The notes beneath the pieces are model-generated. The model did no database searches, was not told the origin of the DNA, and worked only from the letters and a program-made list of their open reading frames with translations. The translations under genes were made by a program, and so were the position numbers. DNA of 64,000 nt, taken from positions 930,001-994,000 of the forward strand of contig NZ_JBEGIK010000001.1 in NCBI RefSeq assembly GCF_040675855.1. The letters run 5' to 3'. Below are positions 16,254-25,631 of the stretch, piece after piece (within the stretch, counting starts at the first letter, position 1; every line of letters begins with the position of its first letter). The stretch is from Microbacterium sp. LWH3-1.2. GTDB taxonomy: Bacteria > Actinomycetota > Actinomycetes > Actinomycetales > Microbacteriaceae.

Positions 16254-17440
16254 TGCGTCCGAGATCCGCAGTCCCCGGCGCGCGCGCGGTGCCGCGGGCG
16301 GCTGAAGATGCCTTTGCGGCGGCATTCGAGTTGACTGGAGCCGTGCACACCCCCTTCCTCGTTCTGCAACCGCACACCGGGTCCACCCCCGGCGACCACT
16401 ACCTTCCGGCGACGCCCGCGACGGTGATGTGGGGTCGGCTGCCCTGTCGGGCGGATGCCGCAGCCCTCACGATCGCGCCGGGTGAGACCGTCACGATCGA
16501 CACGGTGAGCCACGAGGGCATCCTCGAGGACCAGGGCAAGGATCCGCTGGCGTTCTTCGGAGCACACGGGGTGGACCCGGCATCCGTGCTGGAGGACGCC
16601 GTGGAGATCGCCGCAGCGCTCGCACGCGACCCGGCGGCCGACGGACCCCATGTCGTCACGGGCCCGATCCACGTCGCCGGCGCGGCCCCGGGAGACCTGC
16701 TGAAGATCACCGTGGAACAGCTCGACCCCCGCGTTCCCTACGGCGTCATCTCGAACCGTCACGGCAAGGGCGCGCTGCCGGCCGAGCTGCCCCGTGGCAA
16801 TGCGAACGTCAGCGTCTTCGCCCCCGTCGAGCACCGCGACACCGGGCTGGTCGGCGTGCTGCCGCTCGTCGACGGGGGCGATCGGGTCGTGGAGTTCCCG
16901 CTCGCGCCGTTCCTCGGCACCATGGGTGTAGCCGTCGACTCCGACGACCGGCCGCACTCGGTGCCGCCCGGCGAGCACGGCGGCAACATCGACATCAAGC
17001 TGCTCGTCGAGGGCGCCGTGCTCTACCTCCCGGTGCAGGTCGAGGGGGCGCTCGCGTACGTCGGCGACCCGCACTTCGCGCAGGGGGACGGCGAGGTCGC
17101 GCTCACCGCGCTCGAAGCATCGCTGCGTGCCACGCTGCGGTTCGACGTGGTGCCGCGCGCCGAGGCGCTCGCTGCGTTCGGCGAGCTCGCCGGGCCGCTC
17201 GTGCACACCGGCGAGTACCTCGTGCCGACCGGGCTCGACCCCGACCTCGGCGAGGCGATGCGCAAGGCGGTCCGCGCGGCGCTCGCCCTCCTGCAGGCCC
17301 GGTACGGCATGGACGAGCACCTCGCCTACGCCTACCTCTCCGCGGCGACCGACTTCGACATCTCCCAGGTCGTCGACATCGTCTGCGGTGTTCATGCGCG
17401 GATCCGCGAGGCCGACTTCGAGGGGGTGAGCCGTGGCTGA
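16253..17440 (+). CDS. Acetamidase/formamidase (FmdA) family amidase
   Basis: About 395 residues of the FmdA/AmdA fold, a metal-dependent hydrolase of small amides, unrelated to the signature amidases. Family marks: an early TPGDHYLPATPATVMWGRLPC region split around residues 44-63, HGKGALP near residue 175, and PPGEHGGNIDIK (about 238-249) with the metal-binding His and Asp. The ATG at 16253 overlaps the carrier's stop. The first 30 residues are not conserved-looking, and a GTG at 16342 is possible. In this operon, oxamate or formamide-like products of ureide breakdown are likelier substrates than acetamide (inference). Confidence 0.85.
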   Translation: MRPRSAVPGARAVPRAAEDAFAAAFELTGAVHTPFLVLQPHTGSTPGDHYLPATPATVMWGRLPCRADAAALTIAPGETVTIDTVSHEGILEDQGKDPLAFFGAHGVDPASVLEDAVEIAAALARDPAADGPHVVTGPIHVAGAAPGDLLKITVEQLDPRVPYGVISNRHGKGALPAELPRGNANVSVFAPVEHRDTGLVGVLPLVDGGDRVVEFPLAPFLGTMGVAVDSDDRPHSVPPGEHGGNIDIKLLVEGAVLYLPVQVEGALAYVGDPHFAQGDGEVALTALEASLRATLRFDVVPRAEALAAFGELAGPLVHTGEYLVPTGLDPDLGEAMRKAVRAALALLQARYGMDEHLAYAYLSAATDFDISQVVDIVCGVHARIREADFEGVSRG

Positions 17441-19058
17441 GGCATCGGTCCCCGCCGATCTGCTCGCGGCGTTCGAGCGTTACGAGGCGGCGATCGTCGC
17501 CGACGACATCGCGGTGCTCGACCACACCTTCGCCCCGGGGCCCGAGACCCTGCGCGGCGATGGGGCGGGTCTGCTCGTCGGCCACGACGCCATCTCGGCC
17601 TTCCGGGGCACGCGGGGCGGGGTCGCGCCGCGCACGATCGAGCGCATCGAGTACCGGCCGGTAGGGACGGATGCTGCGCTCCTGGTGTCCGTCTCGCGCT
17701 ACGCCGGCGGCGGGCGCGGCCTGCAGACGCAGCTGTGGCAGCGGATCGACGGCGCATGGCGCATCACCGCGGCCCACGTCACCCCGCGGGCGCAGCCGCT
17801 CGACCGCACCGTCTGGCGCACCGTCGGCGACCCCCTCTTCCAGGGCGCGTGGGAGGGACCCCTGGCGGGGCTCACGGTCGCCGTCAAAGACCTCTTCGCC
17901 ATCAAGGGCTACCGGATCGGCGCGGGCAACCCGGTCTACCTCGACAGCGCCCGTCGCGAGACGACCACCGCGCCCGCCGTCTCGGATCTGCTGCGCGGCG
18001 GAGCGTCGCTGCGCGGCATCGCCCGCACCGACGAGTTCGCGTACTCCATCGCGGGCGACAACGCGCACTACGGCACGCCGCCGAACGGCGCCCTCCCCGG
18101 GGCCCTCCCCGGCGGATCGTCGAGCGGGCCGGCCACTGCCGTCGCGACCGGTCAGGCCGATATCGGCCTTGCGACAGACACTGCCGGATCGGTGCGCGTT
18201 CCCGCGTCGTACCAGGGGCTGTGGGGTCTGCGGACGACCCACGGGCTGGTCCCTCGCCAGGGGATGCTGCCGCTCGCGCAGTCGTTCGACACGGTGGGGT
18301 GGCTCACCCGCGACGGCGACACGCTCCAGCGCGTGGCCGACTGGTGCCTGAGCTACGACGGGACGGACGCATCGGCGGCGACCGACGAGGACGATCCCGG
18401 CCGCGGGAGGTGGGGCGAGTCGGGCGAAGACCTGCCATGGCGGTTCGCCGTGCCCGAGGAGGCGCTCGACGCGGCGGAGCCGACGACACGCGACGCATTC
18501 GACACGCTGCTCGGCGCCCTCGCCGCAGACTCGGATGCCCCGGCGATCGAGCGCGTGTCGCTGGGCGACCTCGACGACTACCTCGTCCCGTTCCGCACCG
18601 TGCAGGCGGCCGAGGCGTGGCGCAACAACGGCGCCTGGCTGCAAGCCCACCCCGGAGCGGTCGGCCCCGCCGTCGCCGAGCGGTTCCGCGCCGCCGCCGC
18701 GGTGACCGCCGACGACGAGGCATCCGCTCGCTCGCTCCTCGCCCCGCTCCGCGACCTCGTGCGCGACCGGGTGCGCAGTGCCGTGCTGCTGCTTCCGACG
18801 GCACCCGGTGCGGCGCCCGCGCGGGGGCTCGCCGGCGAACGGATCGACGCCCTGCGCACCGCGACCCTGCGCATGACGACGCCGGCGGCGGTGGCGGGCC
18901 TTCCAGCGGTGTCGGCACCGCTGCTCACCGTGCCGTCTGCGCTGGGGCCCGCGCCGGTGGGCGCCTGCCTCGTGTCGCGCGAGGGCACCGACATCGCGCT
19001 GGTGCGCCTCGCGCGACGGCTCGCCGACCGACTTTCCGCCTCTGGAGTGAACCGATGA
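17433..19058 (+). CDS. AtzH/HpxZ-like domain fused to amidase-signature hydrolase
   Basis: 541 residues in two parts. Residues 5-120 are a small NTF2-like AtzH (DUF3225) domain (FERYEAAIVADDIAVLDHTFAPG region, then LWQRIDGAWRITAAHVTP). Residues 125-540 are an amidase-signature enzyme with the full triad: K152 in VAVKDLF, cis-Ser S229 in GGSSSG, and nucleophile S253 in DTAGSVRVPA. In Klebsiella, HpxZ and the amidase HpxY are separate, and HpxY works with the small subunit HpxX; in the atz pathway AtzE, AtzG and AtzH are the equivalents. No AtzG/HpxX gene is seen here. Likely acts on oxalurate or another ureide (inference). It overlaps both neighbours by 4-8 bases. Confidence 0.85.
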   Translation: MAEASVPADLLAAFERYEAAIVADDIAVLDHTFAPGPETLRGDGAGLLVGHDAISAFRGTRGGVAPRTIERIEYRPVGTDAALLVSVSRYAGGGRGLQTQLWQRIDGAWRITAAHVTPRAQPLDRTVWRTVGDPLFQGAWEGPLAGLTVAVKDLFAIKGYRIGAGNPVYLDSARRETTTAPAVSDLLRGGASLRGIARTDEFAYSIAGDNAHYGTPPNGALPGALPGGSSSGPATAVATGQADIGLATDTAGSVRVPASYQGLWGLRTTHGLVPRQGMLPLAQSFDTVGWLTRDGDTLQRVADWCLSYDGTDASAATDEDDPGRGRWGESGEDLPWRFAVPEEALDAAEPTTRDAFDTLLGALAADSDAPAIERVSLGDLDDYLVPFRTVQAAEAWRNNGAWLQAHPGAVGPAVAERFRAAAAVTADDEASARSLLAPLRDLVRDRVRSAVLLLPTAPGAAPARGLAGERIDALRTATLRMTTPAAVAGLPAVSAPLLTVPSALGPAPVGACLVSREGTDIALVRLARRLADRLSASGVNR

Positions 19059-20287
19059 CCCTTTTCCCCGGCCCGATCGACCCGCCCGCCCGCCTGCTGA
19101 TGGGCCCGGGGCCGATCTCGGCGTATCCCAGCGTGCTGCGGGCGATGTCCGCACCGCTCGTGGGGCAGTACGACCCGTTCATGACGGCGACGATGGCCGA
19201 GACGCAGCAGCTGTACCGGGGCGTGTGGGGCACCGCGAACGACGCGACGCTGCTGATCGACGGCACGTCGCGCGCCGGGATCGAGGCGGCGCTGATCTCG
19301 CTGATCCGGCCCGGGGACCGCGTCCTGGTGCCTGTGTTCGGCAGGTTCGGGCACCTGCTCGCCGAGATCGCCGAGCGGGCGCTGGCCGAGGTGCACACGA
19401 TCGAGACCGCGTGGGGGCAGGTCTTCCCGGTGTCGGTGATCGAAGAGGCCATCGTGCGGGTGAAGCCGACGCTGCTCGCCCTCGTGCAGGGCGACACGTC
19501 GACGACGATGAACCAGCCGTTGGACGAGTTGGGCGCCGTGTGCGCGAAGCACGGCGTGCTGTTCTACACCGACGCCACGGCGTCGCTCGGCGGCAACGCG
19601 TTCGAGGCCGACGAATGGGGAGTGGATGCCGCGACCGCCGGCCTGCAGAAGTGCCTGGGCGGTCCGTCGGGGTCGGCGCCGATCACGCTGTCGCCCAGCG
19701 CCGTCGAGGTGGTGCGGTCACGGGCGCGCATCGAGGCGGGCATCCGGGAGGACGGGGACGCGTCGGCGTCCGACTTCGTGCGCTCGAACTACTTCGACCT
19801 GGGCATGATCCTCGACTACTGGGGGCCGCGACGCCTCAACCACCACACCGAGGCGACCTCGATGCTCTACGCCGCGCGGGAGTGCGCGCGGGTGCTGCTG
19901 GAGGAGGGCCGCGACGCCGTCATCGAGCGACACCGGGTCGCCGGGGCGGCAATGCTCGCCGGCGTGCAGGGACTCGGCCTCGAGGTGTTCGGCGACCTGG
20001 GGCACAAGATGAACAACGTCGTCGCGGTCGAGATCCCTGTCGGGGTGCCGGGCGACGCCGCGCGGGCCGCGCTGCTCGAGGACTTCGGCATCGAGATCGG
20101 CACGTCGTTCGGCCCGCTGCACGGGCGGGTATGGCGCATCGGCACGATGGGCTACAACGCCCGCGAGGACGCGGTCCTCACCACCCTCGCCGCCCTCGAA
20201 GCCGTGCTCAGGCGCTTCGGCGCGACGGTTCCGGCGGGCGGCGGGACGGATGCCGCGACCGACGTCTACCGGGCGCCGCGCGCGTGA
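19055..20287 (+). CDS. pucG: (S)-ureidoglycine-glyoxylate aminotransferase
   Basis: A 410-residue class-V PLP aminotransferase. LLMGPGPISAYPSVL opens the fold, D173 (YTDATASLGG) and K199 (GLQKCLGGPSG) bind PLP, and LNHHTEATSM at 261-270 plus Q38 (VGQYDPFM) match positions linked to ureidoglycine recognition in PucG. The enzyme transfers the amino group of ureidoglycine to glyoxylate, giving oxalurate and glycine. An alanine-glyoxylate aminotransferase is the alternative, but position before allC favours PucG. Its ATG overlaps the amidase stop (ATGA). Confidence 0.88.
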   Translation: MTLFPGPIDPPARLLMGPGPISAYPSVLRAMSAPLVGQYDPFMTATMAETQQLYRGVWGTANDATLLIDGTSRAGIEAALISLIRPGDRVLVPVFGRFGHLLAEIAERALAEVHTIETAWGQVFPVSVIEEAIVRVKPTLLALVQGDTSTTMNQPLDELGAVCAKHGVLFYTDATASLGGNAFEADEWGVDAATAGLQKCLGGPSGSAPITLSPSAVEVVRSRARIEAGIREDGDASASDFVRSNYFDLGMILDYWGPRRLNHHTEATSMLYAARECARVLLEEGRDAVIERHRVAGAAMLAGVQGLGLEVFGDLGHKMNNVVAVEIPVGVPGDAARAALLEDFGIEIGTSFGPLHGRVWRIGTMGYNAREDAVLTTLAALEAVLRRFGATVPAGGGTDAATDVYRAPRA

Positions 20288-21603
20288 TGTCCCTCCTGGC
20301 CGGCATCGACCGCGACCGCATCGCGGTCGCCGCGCGCCGCGTGATGGCGCGCTGCGACGAGTTGGCGCGCATCTCGGCGACGCCGGGATCGATCGAGCGG
20401 GTCTACCTCTCGCCCGAGCACGCGCGCGTCAACCGGCTCGCCGCCGAGTGGATGCGTGAGGTCGGCATGACCACCCGGCAGGACGCGGTGGGCAACCAGC
20501 TCGGCCGCATCGATCGCGCGGCGGCGGGGGGCGCGCCGGATCCCGGCGCCCCGGCGCTGCTGCTCGGCTCGCACCTCGACACCGTGCCCGACGCCGGTCG
20601 GTTCGACGGGATCGTGGGGGTGCTGATGGCCCTCGAGGTGGTGCGGCTGCTGCGGTCGCCCGCACCCCGGGGCGAGGCATCCGCCGTTGCGCTGCCCTTC
20701 GCGCTCGAGATCGTCGCGTTCTCGGACGAGGAGGGCACCCGGTTCGGCAAGGCGCTGCTCGGCTCGTCGGCGGTGGCGGGGCAGTGGAACGACGACTGGT
20801 GGGCCCTGACGGATGCCGACGGCACGACGCTGCGCGAGGCGTTCCTGGAGTTCGGCCTCGACCCCGGACGCGTGGCCGAGGCCGCGCGTCGCCCCGACGA
20901 GCTGGTCGGCTACCTCGAGGCGCACATCGAGCAGGGGCCCGAGCTCGACGACCGGGGCGAGTCGCTCGCGGTGGTGTCGTCCATCGCGTCGGCGCGGCGG
21001 TTCCAGCTCACGGTCGAGGGCGAGGCGCGGCACGCCGGGGGTACGCCGTACGACCGGCGGCGCGACGCGCTGCTCGGCGCGTCGGAGGCGGCGCTCGCCG
21101 TCGAGCGCATCTGCCGCGGCGAGCACCACATCATCGGCACCGTCGGCCAGCTCGAGGCGTACCCCGGCGCCGTCAACGTCGTGGCCGGCGAGGCCCGCCT
21201 GTCGCTCGACCTGCGCGGCGAGTTCGACGGTGAGCGCGACCGGGTGTGGCTCGCGATCGAGCGCGAGCTCGACGAGATCATGGGGCGCCGGGGGCTGCGC
21301 TGGCGCGCCCGCGAGGTGCACAGCGCACCGGCCGTCTTCTGCGAGCCGCTGCTGCAGGACGTCGTGCGAGAGGGCATCGCGTCGACGCTGCCCGCCGGTG
21401 CGGACGACCCGGCGGTGATCTTCAGCCGCGCCGGACACGACGGGATGGCCATCGGCGCGCTGACCGGAGTCGGCATGCTGTTCCTGCGCAACCCCGACGG
21501 CATCAGCCACCACCCCGACGAGGCCGTGTCGGCGGGCGACGTCGCCCGCGGCATCCAGGCGCTCGCCGAGTCTGTGCTGCAGCTCGCCGCCGACCGCGCG
21601 TGA
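20287..21603 (+). CDS. allC: Allantoate amidohydrolase (M20 family)
   Basis: A 438-residue di-metal hydrolase converting allantoate to ureidoglycine, CO2 and ammonia. Metal and substrate motifs: GSHLDTVPDAGRFDG at 94-108, SDEEGTRF at 146-153, HIEQGPEL at 213-220, HAGGTPYDRRRDAL mid-protein (HAG.P..R.D of the allantoate/carbamoylase group), SRAGHDGM and SHHPDE near the C-terminus. The ATG overlaps the pucG stop (TGATG). Related N-carbamoyl-amino-acid hydrolases are alternatives, but the context with pucG supports AllC. Last gene of the SLC1-carrier operon. Confidence 0.9.
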   Translation: MSLLAGIDRDRIAVAARRVMARCDELARISATPGSIERVYLSPEHARVNRLAAEWMREVGMTTRQDAVGNQLGRIDRAAAGGAPDPGAPALLLGSHLDTVPDAGRFDGIVGVLMALEVVRLLRSPAPRGEASAVALPFALEIVAFSDEEGTRFGKALLGSSAVAGQWNDDWWALTDADGTTLREAFLEFGLDPGRVAEAARRPDELVGYLEAHIEQGPELDDRGESLAVVSSIASARRFQLTVEGEARHAGGTPYDRRRDALLGASEAALAVERICRGEHHIIGTVGQLEAYPGAVNVVAGEARLSLDLRGEFDGERDRVWLAIERELDEIMGRRGLRWRAREVHSAPAVFCEPLLQDVVREGIASTLPAGADDPAVIFSRAGHDGMAIGALTGVGMLFLRNPDGISHHPDEAVSAGDVARGIQALAESVLQLAADRA

Positions 21604-21658
21604 CATCGACGCGGCGGCGGCAGGATGCCGCGGCCAAAGGGAAGGGATCGAGGAGTTC

Positions 21659-22348
21659 ATGAGAGCGATGTGGGGCAGGCAGGAGCCGGAGAGGGTCGAG
21701 CTGTGGTGCATGCTCGCGCTGACATTCTCGACGGGTGTGATCGACGCAGCGGGGTACCTCGGGCTCGACCGCGTCTTCACGGGCAACATGACCGGCAACG
21801 TCGTGATCCTCGGAATGGGTCTCGCAGGCGCCGACGACCTGCCGGTGCTCGGGCCGATCGTCGCGCTCATCGCGTTCATCGCCGGTGCGGCGGTCGCGGG
21901 AAGGGCCGGCCGGGGCACGACGTCCGGATGGTCGGGTCGTACGAGCCTGCTGCTGCTCCTCGTGACGATCGCACTTCTCGTCGCCGCCGGTCTGGGCGCC
22001 GCACGCGAGAGCATCGATGTCATCGATCACAACGTGCTCACCGCGCTGCTCGGACTCGCCATGGGGGTCCAGGCGGGCGCCGCACGCGCGGTGGGCGCGA
22101 AGGACGTCACCACGGTCGTCGTCACCTCGACGTTGGTGGGCCTCGTCTACGACTCGCGGCTTGCAGGCGGCAACGGCGGCAGTCCCTGGCCCCGCCGGCT
22201 CCTGTCGGTCGTGCTGATCGGCCTGGGCGCGTGGTCGGGTGCCCACCTGGTCGACATCCACTTCTCGTGGAGCGTGCTCCTGGCCGCGGTGGTCACGGCG
22301 ATCGTCGTGATCGCCGGCGAGGTTCACCGGCGGGCGCGCGCGGCCTGA
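21659..22348 (+). CDS. DUF1275 (YoaK) family membrane protein
   Basis: A 229-residue protein with about six hydrophobic segments. It begins with FSTGVIDAAGYLGLDRVFTG then NMTGNVVILGMGL, the conserved opening of the YoaK/DUF1275 family, and has GMGVQAGAARAVG-type sequence in the middle. The function is unknown; a transport role is assumed for the family. GAGGAG lies three bases before the ATG. It is 55 bases after allC on the same strand and could be read through from that operon. Confidence 0.85.
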   Translation: MRAMWGRQEPERVELWCMLALTFSTGVIDAAGYLGLDRVFTGNMTGNVVILGMGLAGADDLPVLGPIVALIAFIAGAAVAGRAGRGTTSGWSGRTSLLLLLVTIALLVAAGLGAARESIDVIDHNVLTALLGLAMGVQAGAARAVGAKDVTTVVVTSTLVGLVYDSRLAGGNGGSPWPRRLLSVVLIGLGAWSGAHLVDIHFSWSVLLAAVVTAIVVIAGEVHRRARAA

Positions 22349-22382
22349 TCCGGCGATCGACTCGGAAGCGGATGCTCGATCG

Positions 22383-23000
22383 TCAGGGGCGGAGCGGAAT
22401 CGACAGCGCGCCGGTCATCTCAGCGCCGGGAGAGGCCTCCGAACGCACGGGCGGCACGTAGTCGCGGAGCCGCGCGAGAGCTTCATCGGGCTCGGAGGCC
22501 ACCACGAGCATGTCGGTGTAGCGCGGATGGGTGAAGCCGCGGTCGCGCATGTTCGCGACGAACGCCAGCAACGGGTCGAAGTAGCCGGCGATGTTGAGCA
22601 CGCCGACCGGCTTCTCATGGATGCCCAGCTGCGCCCACGTCCACTGCTCCGTCAGCTCCTCGAGCGTCCCTGGACCGCCCGGCAGGGCGAGGAAGGCATC
22701 CGCGCGGTCGGCCATGATCGTCTTGCGCTCGTGCATGGTGTCGACGAGCACCAGTTCGCTGATCTCATGGTGCGCGTCCTCGCGCGCCTGAAGCGCCCGC
22801 GGGATCACGCCCGTGACGTGAGCTCCGGCCTGCAGCGCCCCATCGGCGACAGTGCCCATGAGACCGACGTGCCCGCCGCCGTACACGAGGTTCATTCCTG
22901 CGCGTCCGATCGCCTCGCCGACCGCTCGGGCCGCCCGCGCATAGACCGGGTCGCTGCCGGGGGACGAACCGCAGAAGACCGTGATCGTGAAGCGTTCCAT
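22383..23000 (-). CDS. LOG family nucleoside 5'-monophosphate phosphoribohydrolase
   Basis: A 205-residue Rossmann-like protein of the LOG (TIGR00730) family, often misnamed lysine decarboxylase. VYGGGHVGLMGTVADGAL is at 39-56, MHERK at 89-93, and the hallmark PGGPGTLEE at 107-115. Members split the N-glycosidic bond of purine nucleoside monophosphates such as AMP or cytokinin nucleotides. TAGCGT lies six bases before the ATG (leaderless), preceded by an exact GlnR-like box with GAAAC 10 bases from the -10. Release of free adenine for nitrogen use is a plausible role here (inference). Confidence 0.88.
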   Translation of the reverse strand: MERFTITVFCGSSPGSDPVYARAARAVGEAIGRAGMNLVYGGGHVGLMGTVADGALQAGAHVTGVIPRALQAREDAHHEISELVLVDTMHERKTIMADRADAFLALPGGPGTLEELTEQWTWAQLGIHEKPVGVLNIAGYFDPLLAFVANMRDRGFTHPRYTDMLVVASEPDEALARLRDYVPPVRSEASPGAEMTGALSIPLRP

Positions 23001-23006
23001 GAACCG

Positions 23007-23038
23007 ACGCTAGGTGGTGGGTGTTTCCATGCCGTGAC
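23007..23038 (-). promoter_or_regulatory. GlnR-like box and leaderless promoter of the LOG gene
   Basis: Minus strand: GTCAC (23038-23034), six bases, GAAAC (23027-23023), ten bases, TAGCGT (23012-23007), six bases, ATG. The box is an exact match to GTNAC-N6-GAAAC. Confidence 0.65.
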
Positions 23039-23073
23039 AGCGCGGGAACATCCGCCGATCATCCTCCTGTGCG

Positions 23074-23934
23074 TCAGCGGGCGGAGGTGGTCATGCCCAT
23101 GCGGGCGAGCACGATGTTCTCGGCGACCTGGACGACGTTGTAGAGCAGCAGCGTCACGATCGTGATCAGGGCGACCGATGCCCACAGCTCGTCGAAGCGG
23201 GCCGAAGCGCTGAACTTCTGGATCATGCCGCCGATGCCCTGACCCGTCGACAGCCACTCGGCCAGAAGCGCACCGGTCACAGCGCCCGGCACCGACACCC
23301 GGGCGGCGGCGAACAGCGACGGGAGCGCACCCGGCACGTTGACCTTGCGCAGCTGTGTGGCCCGGCCGCCGCCGTAGACGTGGACGAGGTCCAGGCTCTC
23401 ATTCGACGCGCGGCTCAGGCCGAACATGATCGAGGCCAGGGCGGGGAAGAGCACCACGATCGAGCCGATGACGGCGACGGATGCGGGAGTCCCGCGACCG
23501 GTGATCAGGATGATGACCGGGGCGATCGCGACCAGCGGCACCGAGCGCAGGAGCAGCGCGAGCGGCATGACGCCCATCTCGACCGACCGCGACAGCGAGA
23601 ACGCGAGGGCGAGCACGATCGCCACGAGCATGCCCACGACGAAGCCGATCGCGGCATCGGCGAGGGTCTGCCCCAGGAGCGGCATCATCTCGGCCCGGTT
23701 CTCGGCGGCTTCGGGCGACGTGAAGAAGAACTCCCACACGTCTGCCGGGCCCTTGGCCACGTACGGCGATATGCCGGTGAGGTTCACCACCGCCCACCAC
23801 AGGGCGAGCACGATGACGAACGTGAGGAGCGCGTTGAGGAGCGACCGGCCGACCGCGCGCGAGATCGCGGTGGCGCGCTTGGCCGTGTGCGGGGCCGCCT
23901 CGAGGGGCATGGCGGCGGGAGCGGTGGCGGTCAT
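23074..23934 (-). CDS. ABC importer permease (second, NMT1-type system)
   Basis: A 286-residue integral membrane protein with about six helices and the BPD_transp_1 coupling-helix region (SNESLDLVHVYGGGRATQLRK, split around VYGGGRATQ) that docks to the ATPase. It is the fourth gene of the SBP-ATPase-permease-permease operon. Its ATG overlaps the stop of the other permease (ATGA). The two permeases are paralogous and presumably form a heterodimer. About 45 residues of polar sequence precede the first helix. Confidence 0.9.
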   Translation of the reverse strand: MTATAPAAMPLEAAPHTAKRATAISRAVGRSLLNALLTFVIVLALWWAVVNLTGISPYVAKGPADVWEFFFTSPEAAENRAEMMPLLGQTLADAAIGFVVGMLVAIVLALAFSLSRSVEMGVMPLALLLRSVPLVAIAPVIILITGRGTPASVAVIGSIVVLFPALASIMFGLSRASNESLDLVHVYGGGRATQLRKVNVPGALPSLFAAARVSVPGAVTGALLAEWLSTGQGIGGMIQKFSASARFDELWASVALITIVTLLLYNVVQVAENIVLARMGMTTSAR

Positions 23935-24739
23935 GCGGCCACCGCCTTGCCTGACACCCAAGGGGTCACCGCGCGCGCGATGAGGCCGACGAGCGCGTAC
24001 CCGATGAGGGCGACGACCGCCGAGAGCAGGAACACCGCCCACACCCGCGCCGAGTCCAGGTCGCCCTGCAGTCGGATCAGCGTGATGCCGACGCCGCGGT
24101 CGGTGCCGCCCATGTACTCGCCGAGGATCGCGCCGAGGAACGCGGACGGCACAGCGATCTGCAGCGCGTTGAGGATCGCGGGAAGAGCGGCGATCAGGCG
24201 CACCTTGCGCAGCTGTGTGAAGCGTGAGCCACCATAGACGCGTACGACGTCGAGGCTCGCCCTGTCGGAGGAGCGGAAGCCCAGCAGCGCGCCGACCACG
24301 GTCGTGAAGAAGACCGCGAGTGCTGCCAGGAAGATCGCGGTGGCGCTCGGGTCGCCGGCGCGCTTGGCCCCGCCGAGCACGACGATCGCGATGCCGCCGA
24401 CCGCGACCACCGGCAGGCAGTAGCTCACCACGGCGATCTGCACGACGATCGTCTCGATACGGGGCAGCAGCAGCACGGTCGCCGCGATGAGCAGGGCCAG
24501 CCCGTTGCCCCACGCGTAGCCGATCGCGGCCTCGGTGATCGTCACCTGGAACACCGACCAGTACGCGGCGAGCCCGTCCTGCCAGATGGTCTGGAACACG
24601 ACGAACGGGGAGGGTACGGGCGTGAACGTCGTTCCCGGCGGCGGCTGGAACACCGTGACCGAGAACAGCCACCACGCGGCGACGAGCGCCGCCGCGCCGA
24701 TGAGCCCCGCGAGCCAGCCCGGGAGGGTGCGCCCGCGCA

Positions 24740-24740
<1 letters not shown>
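23931..24740 (-). CDS. ABC importer permease (first, NMT1-type system)
   Basis: A 269-residue permease of the SsuC/TauC/ThiX group, with about six helices. The coupling motif SDRASLDVVRVYGGSRFTQLRK, split around VYGGSRFTQ, mirrors that of its partner. Its ATG overlaps the ATPase stop. It acts with the adjacent permease in the cytoplasmic membrane to pass the substrate delivered by the lipoprotein at 25632-26753. Confidence 0.9.
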
Positions 24741-25609
<869 letters not shown>

Positions 25610-25631
25610 GATGAAGGCAGCCGTTACCGGA

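Noticed and set aside
14901..16325. Long minus-strand frame opposite the SLC1 carrier
   Set aside because: The product is almost entirely Arg/Asp/Glu/His repeats without hydrophobic core, which is the antisense image of a membrane protein.
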